Assembly (NCBI RefSeq): GCF_030388245.1
Contig: NZ_CP098361.1
Span: forward strand, 991,001-1,055,000
Length of the DNA stretch: 64,000 nucleotides
Direction of reading: 5' to 3'
Source: Paracoccus sp. TOH
GTDB taxonomy: Bacteria > Pseudomonadota > Alphaproteobacteria > Rhodobacterales > Rhodobacteraceae
Positions 28,982 to 37,899 of this stretch are shown here, one piece after another. Position numbers and translations under genes: made by a program. The notes beneath the pieces were generated by a model. The model was not told the origin of the DNA. It saw only the letters and a list, made by a program, of their open reading frames with translations, and ran no database searches. Numbering within the stretch: the first letter of the stretch is position 1; the number at the start of each line of letters is the position of its first letter.

Positions 28982-29447
28982 CTACCACGCCGCCGAACCC
29001 GCAATCTGCCGAGTCGCGACATTGAAGCGGTTGAACAGATTGATGGTGGAAATCCGAAGCACCAGAGCGGCAGCCTCCCGCTCTCCGAAATGCACATGAA
29101 CCTCAGCCTAGATCCCGTCTGAAACCAGGGCCTCCCGGTCGGCAATTCGGGTCATGGCCTCCGCCAGGCCCAACGCGGCCCGTTCTGCGTCAGAGAAAAA
29201 GGGGGCGTCCCGCCAGGCTGCAACCGCAAATAGCCGTTCTTCGCCGATCCCGGACTGCTGGCCATGCCTGGCCGCGCTGTGAACGCAAAACTGCGCCATT
29301 GATCTGGCTTACCCGCAGATGCGTAAGGTGAATGACCCCGGCATCAACACCGGCGCTGTGTGGATGGCCCACCAGTTGCTGAATCGCTTTCATCGCGTTC
29401 ACCGGACCCGTCAGGTGGGCTGTCGGGTTTTCCATGCGTACTTTCAT
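28982..29447 (-). pseudogene. AhpD-like carboxymuconolactone decarboxylase family gene, broken
   Basis: Reads MKVRMENPTAHLTGPVNAM to RVSQING, then shifts frame by the loss of two bases just at the family's CxxC redox motif (only FCVHS remains). It continues as EERLFAVAAWRDAPFFSDAERAALGLAEAMTR, meets an in-frame TAG after SDGI where Trp is usual, and carries on in the same frame through STINLFNRFNVATRQIAG to a final TAG. The intact protein would be a ~150-residue alkylhydroperoxidase-like enzyme. It is divergent from the broken ECF41 sigma factor and still has an ECF41-type promoter. Confidence 0.85.
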
Positions 29448-29491
29448 TGGTCGCTCCTGTCCTTGGCACGGATCCATTCCGTCCTAGGGGT

Positions 29492-29518
29492 GACGGTGCC
29501 GGCGAGGCGGATGTGACC
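29492..29518 (-). promoter_or_regulatory. ECF41-type promoter facing the carboxymuconolactone decarboxylase pseudogene
   Basis: On the reverse strand, GGTCACA (29512-29518), 16-bp spacer, CGTC (29492-29495). The known ECF41 consensus is TGTCACA-N16-CGTC, so this has one mismatch. It ends 45 bp before the pseudogene start. Confidence 0.65.
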
Positions 29519-29569
29519 AATGGCCGGGACGCAGGGTCAGGCTCGTCGCCGGACCTTTTTTCGACAGGC

Positions 29570-29596
29570 TGTCACATCTGTCGAAGGCCAGGCGTC
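29570..29596 (+). promoter_or_regulatory. ECF41-type promoter facing the sigma factor pseudogene
   Basis: TGTCACA (29570-29576), 16-bp spacer, CGTC (29593-29596): a perfect match to the ECF41 consensus, 34 bp before the sigma factor start. It points to positive autoregulation in the ancestral module. Confidence 0.75.
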
Positions 29597-29629
29597 ATCT
29601 TCATGAGGACACCAGACGGTAAGGGGCAT

Positions 29630-30240
29630 ATGAGCGACGAAAATGACCTCGTGCGGCATTTCGAGCAGCATCGCGACTACCTGCGATTTGTTGCCCGTCG
29701 TATCCTCGGCTCGGACGGCCAGGCGGATGATGCTGTGCAAGACGCCTGGCTGCGGATAGCGCATTCGGATGTTTCGGAAGTCCATAGCCTGCGCAATTGG
29801 CTCACGACGATCGTCGCACGGCTTTGCCTCGTCCTTCACGACCTGTTCGCGGTGCAGTTCGATCACATTGCGCCGATAATCGGACGGTCACCGGCAGCAA
29901 CCCGTCAGCTCGCAAGTCGGGCCCGGCGGCGTCTCACAGGGGCTCCAACCGAGATCGGCGCTAGCGGGCCCGGCGCCGAGAAATCGTTACCGCCTTCGTC
30001 GCCGCGTCACGCAACGGGGACTTCAAAGGGTTGATGGCCCTTCTCGATCCCGATGTCGTGCTTGATGCTGATGAAGTCACCATAGCTGCGGCAGCGAAAG
30101 CTGGCGGTGGACGCGCGCCGTTGGAGCCGGAATCCGGAGCGTGTTCGATTTGGGAGCAGTAGCTTTGGTCAATAACGAACCCGTCCTGATCTTCGCCCCC
30201 GAAGGATCGACAAAGGTAATCTGTGGACAGCACGCCGCTG
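29630..30240 (+). pseudogene. ECF41-group RNA polymerase sigma factor, internally deleted and frameshifted
   Basis: Sigma region 2 begins normally (MSDENDLVRHFEQHRDYLRF to LRNWLTTIVARLCL). The sequence then jumps in frame to region 4 (VLHDLFAVQFDHIAPIIGRS), losing the linker and start of region 4. After RRRLTGAPTEIGA the frame shifts; the SnoaL-like C-terminal domain that defines ECF41 is readable in another frame (FVAASRNGDFKGLMALLDPD). It then suffers a second deletion, and the last fragment (FDLGAVALVNNEPVLIFAPE) is in a third frame. The 3' limit is approximate. An ATG-led open frame to 30034 remains but cannot make a working sigma factor. Confidence 0.85.
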
Positions 30241-30356
30241 TCAATGCTCGATCAAAAATACAAAGATCCTAAGCGCTTCCATGATTTTCCCTCTCGTGCT
30301 GTGACGACGGGCAGCGATTGGTGTAGGGTCGATATACTGCCGTTCTGAGAGGTAAG

Positions 30357-30797
30357 ATGCTTGACAGGAACGAATATGATCTCCGCACCCGTGCCATCGC
30401 GCGCTTCATCGGGCCCTATATCACGATCGTGACCATCATCGTCATCTATCGCGTACCGACAATGACATCGGCCCTGGCCGGATACTTCGAAAACGACGCC
30501 ATGGTGTGGATGTCGGGCGGCATCTTACTTGGAAGCGGCCTTGCGATCTTCGCATTTCACCAGCTTTGGCGCGGCCTCGCAGCCATCCTGGTTTCGCTCT
30601 TCGGGTGGTTTCTGGCAATTCGCGGAGCCATGCTCATGGCGGTGCCAGAGCTGATTGAGCAGGGCGTTGCGGCCTCCACCCCGCATTCGAGTATCATGAG
30701 AGGCGGGTTCGCGTTGCTCACCGCGATCGGCCTTTACCTCACCTATTTCGGCTGCGTCGCCAAGCCGAAAGAGCCTTCAAAGGAACAGAAGCAATGA
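30357..30797 (+). CDS. Four-TM membrane protein of unknown function
   Basis: 146 residues with four hydrophobic helices (about 17-35, 49-66, 72-92, 112-131), a charged C-terminus (AKPKEPSKEQKQ) and no recognised motif. GAGGT precedes the ATG by 4 bp. Its stop overlaps the acetyltransferase start (ATGA), implying a two-gene operon. One of the intact genes in a region of decay. Confidence 0.7.
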   Translation: MLDRNEYDLRTRAIARFIGPYITIVTIIVIYRVPTMTSALAGYFENDAMVWMSGGILLGSGLAIFAFHQLWRGLAAILVSLFGWFLAIRGAMLMAVPELIEQGVAASTPHSSIMRGGFALLTAIGLYLTYFGCVAKPKEPSKEQKQ

Positions 30798-31297
30798 AGT
30801 GCCAGATTCGGCCTGAACATCCGGGAGATACGCGGGATATCCGCCAGGTGACGGAGGCCGCGTTCAAGGGCGCCGAACACAGCTCCGGGACCGAAGGAGC
30901 GATCATCGACGCCCTGCGGGCAAGCAATGCTCTCACCATTTCCCTTGTCGCGACAGCCGAAGGCGACATAGTCGGACATATCGTTTTCTCGCCGGTCACG
31001 ATCAATGGCACCGAGATTGGCTGGTTCGGTCTCGGCCCCGTTTCCGTCAGGCCCGAGTTTCAAGGGAACGGCATTGGCGGAATGCTGATCCGGGCGGGTC
31101 TGGATCAGTTGAAAGCTGCTGGGGCCAGCGGCTGCGTCGTCCTTGGCGACCCCGCCTATTATCGGCGATTTGGGTTCGAGCAAAACCCCGCCGTGCGATA
31201 CGAGGGGGTTCCTCCGAAATACTTCATGAAACTGTCTCTCGACGGTTCCGAAGTATCTGGAAGCGTTGCCTTCCACGATGGATTTTCGGCGTCCTGA
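30794..31297 (+). CDS. GNAT-family N-acetyltransferase (YhbS-like)
   Basis: 167 residues. Single GNAT domain with the acetyl-CoA binding loop VRPEFQGNGIGGMLIRAGL and the family strand VVLGDPAYYRRFGFE. Cytoplasmic; substrate unknown. Coupled to the upstream membrane protein by a 4-bp overlap. Related to the GNAT half of the fusion protein at 23647-24456, so the two may be paralogues. Confidence 0.88.
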   Translation: MKCQIRPEHPGDTRDIRQVTEAAFKGAEHSSGTEGAIIDALRASNALTISLVATAEGDIVGHIVFSPVTINGTEIGWFGLGPVSVRPEFQGNGIGGMLIRAGLDQLKAAGASGCVVLGDPAYYRRFGFEQNPAVRYEGVPPKYFMKLSLDGSEVSGSVAFHDGFSAS

Positions 31298-31334
31298 ATG
31301 CGGTGCAGAAGCCAGCTGCGTTAAGAGGTCGCCG

Positions 31335-31706
31335 GTGCGTACAGTTGCGGAGAAAATGGGACTGAAAGCGGGTTCCCGAGCCTATTTCATCGGCGCGCCG
31401 GCTGATGTGCACGCCGCAATGAAGTTGCCGGAACTGGATGTCCCAGCCTCCCTGGACGGGAGGTTTGATCACGTCCATCTCTTCGTTCTGACGGCATCGG
31501 ACCTGAACGAGCAGTTTCCTGTCCTCAAAACCCATGTCGCGCCCAAAGGGCGGCTCTGGGTATCCTGGCCGAAGGGTAACAGGAACGGCACGGACCTTAA
31601 CATCCGCGAAGTGATCCGGATCGGATATCAACACGGCATGGTGGAGAGCACGGCCCCGGCCGCAAGGCCGAATACGACAACATTGCGGGTACACGCCGCG
31701 TTCTAG
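31335..31706 (+). pseudogene. DUF3052 family gene, 3' end replaced by epimerase sequence
   Basis: A GTG start with AGAGG seven bases upstream gives TVAEKMGLKAGSRAYFIGAP and continues with the DUF3052-type core LWVSWPKGNRNGTDLNIREV up to HGMVESTAPA. The expected C-terminal VDETWSGLKF-like motif is missing: from about 31650 the DNA instead matches a nucleotide-sugar-epimerase-like gene in another frame, and the open frame ends 15 codons later. A deletion joined the two genes. The first ~105 residues might still fold. Confidence 0.65.
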
Positions 31707-32417
31707 AAGCCGCACGAGAGGCGGGGATCGCAGTAGCCGTTCATCTCAGCACGGATTCGGTCCTGCAAGAAGGGGCGCCCCTTTTGCAATGTGAACGAGA
31801 CGGCCCCCTACCCCCGAACCCCGGCCGGGGCCTATTCGCAAGGCAAGGCCAACGCGGAGCAGATCGCCCGAGCTCTCGCGTCCGACGCGTTCCGCGTTGT
31901 CGTGCTTCGCCCGCGTTTCGTCTGGGGTCGCGACGATGGAACTGCTCTCCCGAGACTGACTAGCACCGTCCGGTCGGGTAAATTTGCGTGGATATCGGGT
32001 GGCAGTTACCTCAGCTCGACCATGCATATCGATAATCTCTGCCATGCCGTGGACGTGGCCCTGATCCGCGGGAAAAGCGGAGAAATCTATCATATCAGCG
32101 ATGGCCCGGCGCGACCATTCCGCGAGACCGCAACGGGATTTCTGGCGACCCAGGGCCTTCATCCGCCCGAAAAATCGGTGCCGCGCGGCTTACTGAAAGT
32201 CATGGCGCGGATCGGGGACGGTTAGTTCCGGATCAGCGGCGGAAGGATACGCGGGCCGCTCAGCTTTCAGGAATATGCCACCAGCGCGGTCGAGATCACG
32301 CTCGACATTGCCAAGGCGGAGAGAGAGCTTGGTTACATCCCTCCGGTAAGTTGGCAACAAGGGCTGGAGGAATTGACGCGGCTCCATCGCGCGATGGACG
32401 CCGCCCCAGCGGCGTGA
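31650..32417 (+). pseudogene. NAD-dependent epimerase/dehydratase family gene, 5'-truncated with frameshift and in-frame amber
   Basis: The start with the Rossmann motif is lost at the DUF3052 junction. The readable part begins RKAEYDNIAGTRRVLEAARE and shifts frame near 31785. It continues NETAPYPRTPAGAYSQGKAN (the conserved YxxxK is intact) through VVVLRPRFVWGRDDGTALP, meets TAG after GDG at 32223, and resumes in frame as FRISGGRIRGPLSFQEYATS to a final TGA. Epimerases of this type are one of the three classic ECF41 partner genes. Confidence 0.8.
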
Positions 32418-32433
32418 CCCACTCCCACGAGCG

Positions 32434-33210
32434 TCACAAGACGCCTACCGCATCCCGGGCCAGTGATCGCGTCGAGAACGCCAGGTTCGTTGAACGCGGC
32501 CTGGCAGCGGCGCCCGTCATGCCGTTGCCAAGCGCACGGGCGGCGACCGCGGTCCTGAAGTAGGAACGTTCGAACATGAAGCGCTGCAGATCCGCCGAGA
32601 CGGTCCGGTCCTGCGTCGCGACGATGCCGTAGCTGGGCTTGTGGCGCCAAGCGGCTGCCGGCAATACGGCCCCGAAGGATGAAACAGCCGTCGCTGTCTG
32701 CGCCGCGGCAAGGAAGGCGGCGTCAGCCTCGGAAAGATCGGCGGCAACGTCGTTGTGAAGCGCAGTCGGCTCGACGATCATATAGCCGCCGCCAACGTCC
32801 TTGATGTGGCTTGCCATCGGGAACCTGGCATTGAGAGCCGCGATGCTTTCCCCGGCGTCGGGCTGGAACGCGGCGACGTAGACGAGCGCCTTGACGTTCG
32901 GATCTGCGCCGGCGACCGAAATGACGGCGCCGCCGTAGCTGTGGCCGACGAGAACGACCGGACGATCCTGCATGGCAAGCACGCGTTTTGTGGCGGCGAC
33001 GTCCTTGTCGAACCCGGTCAGCGGCATCTGCACGATGCTGACGCGATATCCTTCTCCAGCCAGGCGGTCGTGGACCGGCCGCCAGGTCGAACCGTCCATG
33101 ACGGCGCCGTGGACCAGAACAATGCCGGGCTTTTCGGCCGCGGCAAGCGGCGCCGGCGCGGCGGTCGCCAGGGTCATCGCCATCGCAGCGACGAGTTTCC
33201 GTTTGGGCAC
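32434..33210 (-). CDS. Exported alpha/beta hydrolase with an abnormal C-terminus
   Basis: 258 residues. GTG start after AGGAG, signal peptide (about 1-25, ending PAPLAAA), then an alpha/beta hydrolase of the AB_hydrolase_6 kind: oxyanion region LVHGAVMDGSTW, nucleophile VGHSYGG, acid region GIVATQDRTVSADL. Relatives end with a catalytic His in an SSHVVMVSHP-like motif. Here the last ~40 residues (YFRTAVAARALGNG onward) do not match and have no His, so the 3' end was probably replaced by rearrangement next to the epimerase remnant. Likely inactive as written. Confidence 0.65.
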   Translation of the reverse strand: MPKRKLVAAMAMTLATAAPAPLAAAEKPGIVLVHGAVMDGSTWRPVHDRLAGEGYRVSIVQMPLTGFDKDVAATKRVLAMQDRPVVLVGHSYGGAVISVAGADPNVKALVYVAAFQPDAGESIAALNARFPMASHIKDVGGGYMIVEPTALHNDVAADLSEADAAFLAAAQTATAVSSFGAVLPAAAWRHKPSYGIVATQDRTVSADLQRFMFERSYFRTAVAARALGNGMTGAAARPRSTNLAFSTRSLARDAVGVL

Positions 33211-33301
33211 AGTCAGTCTCCTGTGGGGACGTTGGGTCTTGGGCCACAAGGCCCGGAACAACCTTTGCCGGACCGGGCAGGCGGTCCGGCAAAGGACTGG
33301 A

Positions 33302-34306
33302 TCAGGCGCGGACGAAAGCCAGCAGATCGGCGTTGATCAGTTCGGGGTGGGTCGAGAACATCCCATGCGACAGGCCGTCATAGGTCTTGAGCGTGCCGTT
33401 CGTCAGCAGCTTGATCGCCTTGTGAGCCGCGTTGTCGATCGGAACCACCTGATCATCGGTCCCGTGCATGACCAGAACCGGCAAGGATATCGCCTTCAGA
33501 TCCTCGGTGAAGTCAGTCTCCGAAAAAGCCGTGATGCAATCGTATTGTGCCTTGACGCCGCCCGCTATGCCCTGGCGCCACCAATTGTCGATGAGCCCCT
33601 GGCTGACCTTGGCGCCCTCACGGTTGAAACCGTAGAACGGCCCCGAGGGAACATCGATGAAGAACTGCGCCCGGTTCGCGGCCAGAGCCTTGCGGAAGCC
33701 GTCGAACACCTCCATCGGCAGACCATCCGGATTGGCCTCGGTCTTCAGCATGATCGGCGGCACGCCGTTGATCACGACCGCCTTTGCGACCCGGCCGGGC
33801 TCGGCGCGGGCGACATAACGCACGACCTCGCCACCGCCCGTCGAGTGGCCGACATGCACGGCGTTCTTGAGATCGAGCGCGCGGGCCAGCTCGGCCACGT
33901 CGGCGGCGTAGGTGTCCATCTCGTTGCCCGTGTCGGTCTGGTCGGACCGGCCATGCCCGCGGCGGTCATGGGCGACCACGCGATAGCCCTGCGACAGGAA
34001 GAACAGCATCTGGCTGTCCCAGTCGTCGGCGCTGAGCGGCCAACCGTGATGGAAGACGATCGGCTGGGCATCCTTCGGCCCCCAGTCCTTGTAGAAGATC
34101 CGCGTGCCGTCGGAGGTGGTCATGGTGGACATAGTCGTTGCTCCATTGTGGGTGGGGTGAATAGGCGTCGCGGCCGGTTGTTCGGCCGCCCCGGCAAGGA
34201 CAGGTGCGAGGAAAGGCAATGCCGCCGCCCCTGCGCCGACGGCGAGAACATGCCGCCGGGAAAGGAAACCCGCGCTCCCGCGCCGATGGTTGGATGGGGT
34301 GGTCAC
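33302..34306 (-). CDS. Tat-exported alpha/beta hydrolase, cofactor-free haloperoxidase type
   Basis: 334 residues. A twin-arginine signal ([20 protein letters not shown]) is followed by a hydrolase domain close to bacterial non-haem chloroperoxidases/arylesterases: [14 protein letters not shown], nucleophile GHSTGGGE, acid [10 protein letters not shown] and His in [10 protein letters not shown] are all intact. In vivo these act mostly as esterases or lactonases, so the true substrate is open. Same strand as the DJ-1/PfpI gene 129 bp upstream. Confidence 0.88.
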   Translation of the reverse strand: MTTPSNHRRGSAGFLSRRHVLAVGAGAAALPFLAPVLAGAAEQPAATPIHPTHNGATTMSTMTTSDGTRIFYKDWGPKDAQPIVFHHGWPLSADDWDSQMLFFLSQGYRVVAHDRRGHGRSDQTDTGNEMDTYAADVAELARALDLKNAVHVGHSTGGGEVVRYVARAEPGRVAKAVVINGVPPIMLKTEANPDGLPMEVFDGFRKALAANRAQFFIDVPSGPFYGFNREGAKVSQGLIDNWWRQGIAGGVKAQYDCITAFSETDFTEDLKAISLPVLVMHGTDDQVVPIDNAAHKAIKLLTNGTLKTYDGLSHGMFSTHPELINADLLAFVRA

Positions 34307-34435
34307 AATTGGCTCCTTGTTGCATGCTGCTTCCGAGCGCCAGCGCGGGCGGGCGCAGCCCCTTGAAAAGGCCTTGATCTGCGGAATTGGTGGACGGCTC
34401 GCACGATTTGACGATGAACGGTCATCGGGGAACGG

Positions 34436-35125
34436 TCATCGGGCCGCGCGCGCCACAGCGCGAAGAGCCAGGTGCGCGGCTTCCGCTGAAGACGCCGGGT
34501 TTTGTCCGGTGATCAACTGGCCGTCCCGGACGACGTGCACGTTCCAATCGTCAGCGGCGGAAAAGTCCCCGCCGATCTGCTTGAGCGCGTCCTCGACCAG
34601 GAACGGGACCACGTCGGTCAGACCGACCGCGGCCTCTTCGGAATTGGTGAAGCCAGTCACCCTCTTGCCGGAGACGAGCGGCTTCCCGTCGCGGCCCTTC
34701 ACATGGCGCAGGACACCCGGCGCGTGGCAGACCAGGGCAACAGGTTTGCCCGCGCCATAAGCGCTTTCGATCAGAGTGATCGAATTGCGATCCTCGGTCA
34801 GGTCCCAGAGTGGGCCATGACCGCCGGGATAGAAGAAGATGTCAAAGTCGACCTCAGAGATTTCCGACAGTTTTGCGGTGCTTGCCAGCGCCGCCAGCGC
34901 CTCGGGATCAGCTAGGAAGCGACGTGTGTCGTCGGTCTGGAAGTCCCGCTCGTTGCTCTTCGGATCAAGCGGTGGCTGCCCGCCTTTCGGAGAGACAAGG
35001 ATGATTTCCGCGCCGGCGTCCTTGAAGACGTAATAGGGCGCCGCAAGCTCTTCGAGCCAGAAGCCGGTTTTCTTGCCGGTGTTTCCGAGTTTGTCGTGCG
35101 ATGTCAGTACTATGATAGCTCTCAT
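34436..35125 (-). CDS. DJ-1/PfpI (Hsp31-like) type 1 glutamine amidotransferase domain protein
   Basis: 229 residues. The conserved nucleophile elbow VCHAPGVL and the upstream Glu of GFWLEELAAPY match Hsp31/glyoxalase III-type members that handle methylglyoxal or act as chaperones. Cytoplasmic, no signal. Start MRAIIVLTSHD with AAAGGA upstream; the longer open frame has no homology. Grouped with the haloperoxidase and a broken metallo-hydrolase, opposite a LysR gene. Confidence 0.88.
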   Translation of the reverse strand: MRAIIVLTSHDKLGNTGKKTGFWLEELAAPYYVFKDAGAEIILVSPKGGQPPLDPKSNERDFQTDDTRRFLADPEALAALASTAKLSEISEVDFDIFFYPGGHGPLWDLTEDRNSITLIESAYGAGKPVALVCHAPGVLRHVKGRDGKPLVSGKRVTGFTNSEEAAVGLTDVVPFLVEDALKQIGGDFSAADDWNVHVVRDGQLITGQNPASSAEAAHLALRAVARAAR

Positions 35126-35260
35126 CGGGTCATTCCTTTCTACATTGCTTGGATGTTCAGGGACGCCTCCCTCTCGCCCTGTCCGTTCCTGGTTCGGACG
35201 CAGGCGGATGTGAGTGGTACTGCGGCTCGCCATTGATGCCCGCCACGGCGCGAGGCGTGG

Positions 35261-35754
35261 TCAGCCGCCGGCAGCGCTATAGTTCACAGGCACCCAATCG
35301 AACTCGTTGTTGCCGGCTCGAACATGGCTGATGCCCGGGAACGGCAGGTTTGCACCGGCAACCCGGTACCGTGCTCGGCGACATGGATCAGGGCCTCGCG
35401 CCGCGTGACGGTCGCGACGGGCGAGTACACGTCGAAGTCGATGGCGGTGTTCGGCTCGTCGAACTGAACGGCGTCTCCGTGGATGATGTCGCCCCAAACG
35501 ACGAACGTGTCGCCCCTGCTCTCGACGACGATCGAGCTGTGACGGGTTGTGTGAGCCGGGCGCAAGATCGAGCCGAAGCCAGGGATGGGGCTGGCATTGT
35601 CGGTGAACACGCGAAGGCGGCCAGCGGCAACATACGGCTTCAGCGACGCAACGGCCTCGTGGAACGAACGCTGTGCAGCCGCCGTATTGGGAAGGATCAC
35701 CGTGGTGGCAACCGCGATGCCGAGCGATGCCAGAAGGGTTCCGATCTGTTTCAT
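35261..35754 (-). pseudogene. Exported metallo-beta-lactamase-fold hydrolase, internally deleted and frameshifted
   Basis: A signal peptide (MKQIGTLLASLGIAVATTVI ... AAAQ) runs straight into the C-terminal half of an MBL-fold enzyme (PGFGSILRPAHTTRHSSIVV, VWGDIIHGDAVQFDEP). The whole N-terminal half, with the HxHxDH zinc motif, has been deleted in frame. Near 35370 a further frameshift moves the true C-terminus (VAGANLPFPGISHV) into the next frame, ending at 35261. Both lesions rule out activity. Confidence 0.85.
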
Positions 35755-35856
35755 TTCAAGTTTCCGACTGGACGTGAGTTCAACGACAATCTGGGATCAC
35801 GCACTGCTATCTGCTAGGGTGATTTGTTTGATTGGCCCTATCGCAAAAGGTGATGA

Positions 35857-36756
35857 ATGGATCGTCGCGACATTGCCGACCTGCTTATCTTTCAAGCCGT
35901 TGTCGAGGCGGGCAGTTTCACCCGAGCTGCGTCACGTATGGGGCGTGCGCAATCCGGTCTCAGTCAGGCTGTCGGCGCTCTGGAGGCGCGGCTCGGGATT
36001 ACCTTGCTTGCGCGGTCGACGCGTAGCGTCCGACCGACCGAGGTCGGGCAGCGCCTGCTCCAACAGGTCGCTCCCGCCCTGCGCCAGATCGAGAGCGGAT
36101 TGTCGGAAATTCGCCAGGAGCGTGGCCAGCCATCAGGCACATTGCGGCTGACGGCGATGGAGTATCCGGCCCGCGCGATCCTTGTACCAGCACTGTCTCG
36201 ATTCCTGGCGCGCCATCCCGGCGTAAAGGTCGACCTTCATGTCAGCGACCGGTTCACAGACGTCGTCAAGGGAGGTTTCGATGCCGGCATCCGTTTCGGC
36301 ACCCATCTTGAAAAGGACATGGTCGCCGTTCCGGTCGGTCCCGACATGAAGGCGGCGATAGTCGCGGCTCCTGCCTACTATGCCCGGCGGGGTTACCCCA
36401 ACCGGCTTGATGATCTTGCCGCGCACGACTGCCTTAACTACCGCACCGCCAGCCATGGCGATCTATTCCGCTGGATGTTCCACCAGAGGGAACGAACCAT
36501 CGAGATTCCGGTCCAAGGGCCGGCAGACTTCAACGACGCGCCGGTTATGATCGAGGCTGCATTGGCCGGATTGGGCCTGGCGTATACCTTCGAATCGCAT
36601 GTCGCCGAGCACTTGTCCTCCGGACGGCTGGAGCCATGCCTGGCTGAATTTTGTCCCATTTGGTCGGGCTACCACCTTTACTATCCGAGCAGGAGCCAGA
36701 AATCGGCGGCACTTTCGGCATTGGTGGAGCTCTTGCGGTATCGTCGCCAGCGATAG
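35857..36756 (+). CDS. LysR-family transcriptional regulator
   Basis: 299 residues, complete: N-terminal HTH (TRAASRMGRAQSGLSQAVGA) and effector-binding domain. AAAAGG precedes the ATG. It is divergent from the metallo-hydrolase pseudogene, DJ-1/PfpI and hydrolase group with a 102-bp gap, so it probably regulated them. The gap contains a loose inverted repeat TAGGG-N16-CCCTA (35815-35840). Inducer unknown. Confidence 0.9.
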   Translation: MDRRDIADLLIFQAVVEAGSFTRAASRMGRAQSGLSQAVGALEARLGITLLARSTRSVRPTEVGQRLLQQVAPALRQIESGLSEIRQERGQPSGTLRLTAMEYPARAILVPALSRFLARHPGVKVDLHVSDRFTDVVKGGFDAGIRFGTHLEKDMVAVPVGPDMKAAIVAAPAYYARRGYPNRLDDLAAHDCLNYRTASHGDLFRWMFHQRERTIEIPVQGPADFNDAPVMIEAALAGLGLAYTFESHVAEHLSSGRLEPCLAEFCPIWSGYHLYYPSRSQKSAALSALVELLRYRRQR

Positions 36757-36839
36757 GACGTCAAAACAGAATGTCTCTTTGCAGCGCTTGTTGCGTTCCT
36801 TTCAGAAGGGAGCGGTGCGGTATCGTGTCCTAATGGTGC

Positions 36840-37665
36840 TGATCGGCCCCCACTGAGTGGTCCGGATGGAATGTTAGTGCCTTGACGGTCTGATCGCCAG
36901 CGCGTTCGGCGCTGCTGGTCGGGGTTGTAGGGCCGACCGCGCGGACATGGCCGGTACAAAGACTTCCGGCGCTGGCGGCTTGTATCCAAGCGATCCGTGC
37001 GGCCGCACGGTGTTGTAATGCCGCCGCCAGCTCTCGATGACGATCCTGGCTTCGGCGAGGGAGTAGAAGATTTCACCAGCGAGCAATTCGTCCCGAAGGC
37101 GGGCATTGAAGCTCTCGATGAAGCCGTTCTCCCAGGGTGATCCCGGCGTGATGTAGGCCGTTTTCGCTCCCACGGCGGCAATCCATTCCTGTACCGTTCT
37201 GGCAATGAACTCAGGTCCGTTGTCCGAGCGGATGTGGCCAGGTACGCCCCGCAGAATGAACAAATCGGAGAGAACATCGATCACGTCGATTGATTTGAGC
37301 CGCCGGTCGGTCTGGATCGCCAGACATTTATGGGTGAACTCGTCGATGATGTTGAGCATCCTGTACTTTCTGCCCTCGTGGGTGCGATCTTCGACAAAAT
37401 CATAGCTCCAGACGTGGTTTGGGTATACCGCCCGCAGACGGATGCAGGAGCCATCATTCAGCCAGAGACGGCCGCGCTTGGGTTGTTGCTGCGGTACTTT
37501 CAGCCCCTCTTTCCGCCATATCCGCTCCACCCGCTTGTCGTTGACCGCCCAGCCAGCGGTGGATCGCAGAAGCTCTGCGATCTTCCGGTAGCCATAGCGG
37601 CCATAGGTGCGAGCCAGTTCGACAATGTCCGCCGTCAACCGTTCCTCGTCCCCACGCCCCATGGG
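36840..37665 (-). mobile_element. Truncated IS3-family insertion sequence
   Basis: The left boundary begins TGATCGGCCCCCACTGAGTG, an IS3-type terminus. The element contains most of an OrfB-type transposase but no OrfA and no second inverted repeat. At about 37665 it changes abruptly into the tail of trbI on the opposite strand, so the 5' part of the IS was deleted. The right boundary is accurate to about 10 bp. Confidence 0.8.
36874..37665 (-). pseudogene. IS3-family transposase OrfB, N-terminally truncated
   Basis: About 263 residues of an rve-type integrase-domain transposase of the IS407/IS51 kind. The catalytic DDE triad is present: VWSYDFVEDRTHEGRKYR, RSDNGPEF and GSPWENGFIESFNARLRDEL. 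The first ~30-40 residues and OrfA are missing; the frame runs upstream into antisense trbI sequence, which is not part of the gene. Confidence 0.85.
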
Positions 37666-37896
37666 AAGGCCGCCGCGCTCTCGACGCTGCTCAGCATGGG
37701 CACGGAACTCGCCACCGACGACAATGATCGCCTCATTGCCGCTATTCGCGGCGGCGCGCTGGACACCGTCAATCAGGCCGGTCAGCAGATCATCCAGCGT
37801 CAGTTGCAGGTCGCACCGACCCTGACCATCCGGCCCGGCTTTCCGGTCCGCGTCATCGTCACGCACGATCTCGTGCTCGAACCCTACAGGAGCTGA
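37666..37896 (+). pseudogene. trbI: trbI conjugation gene, C-terminal fragment
   Basis: 76 codons reading KAAALSTLLSMGTELATDDN to TIRPGFPVRVIVTHDLVLEP, the characteristic end of TrbI (VirB10-like channel protein of the mating-pair apparatus). The upstream ~85-90% was lost at the IS3 junction. It is followed after 3 bp by the DUF2274 gene, as in many integrative conjugative elements, so this is a scrap of a trb operon. Confidence 0.85.
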
Positions 37897-37899
37897 TCC

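Noticed and set aside
29360..29629. N-terminal extension of the sigma factor open frame
   Set aside because: The upstream part has no homology and overlaps the two ECF41 promoters and the antisense 5' end of the decarboxylase; the ATG at MSDENDLV is the real start.
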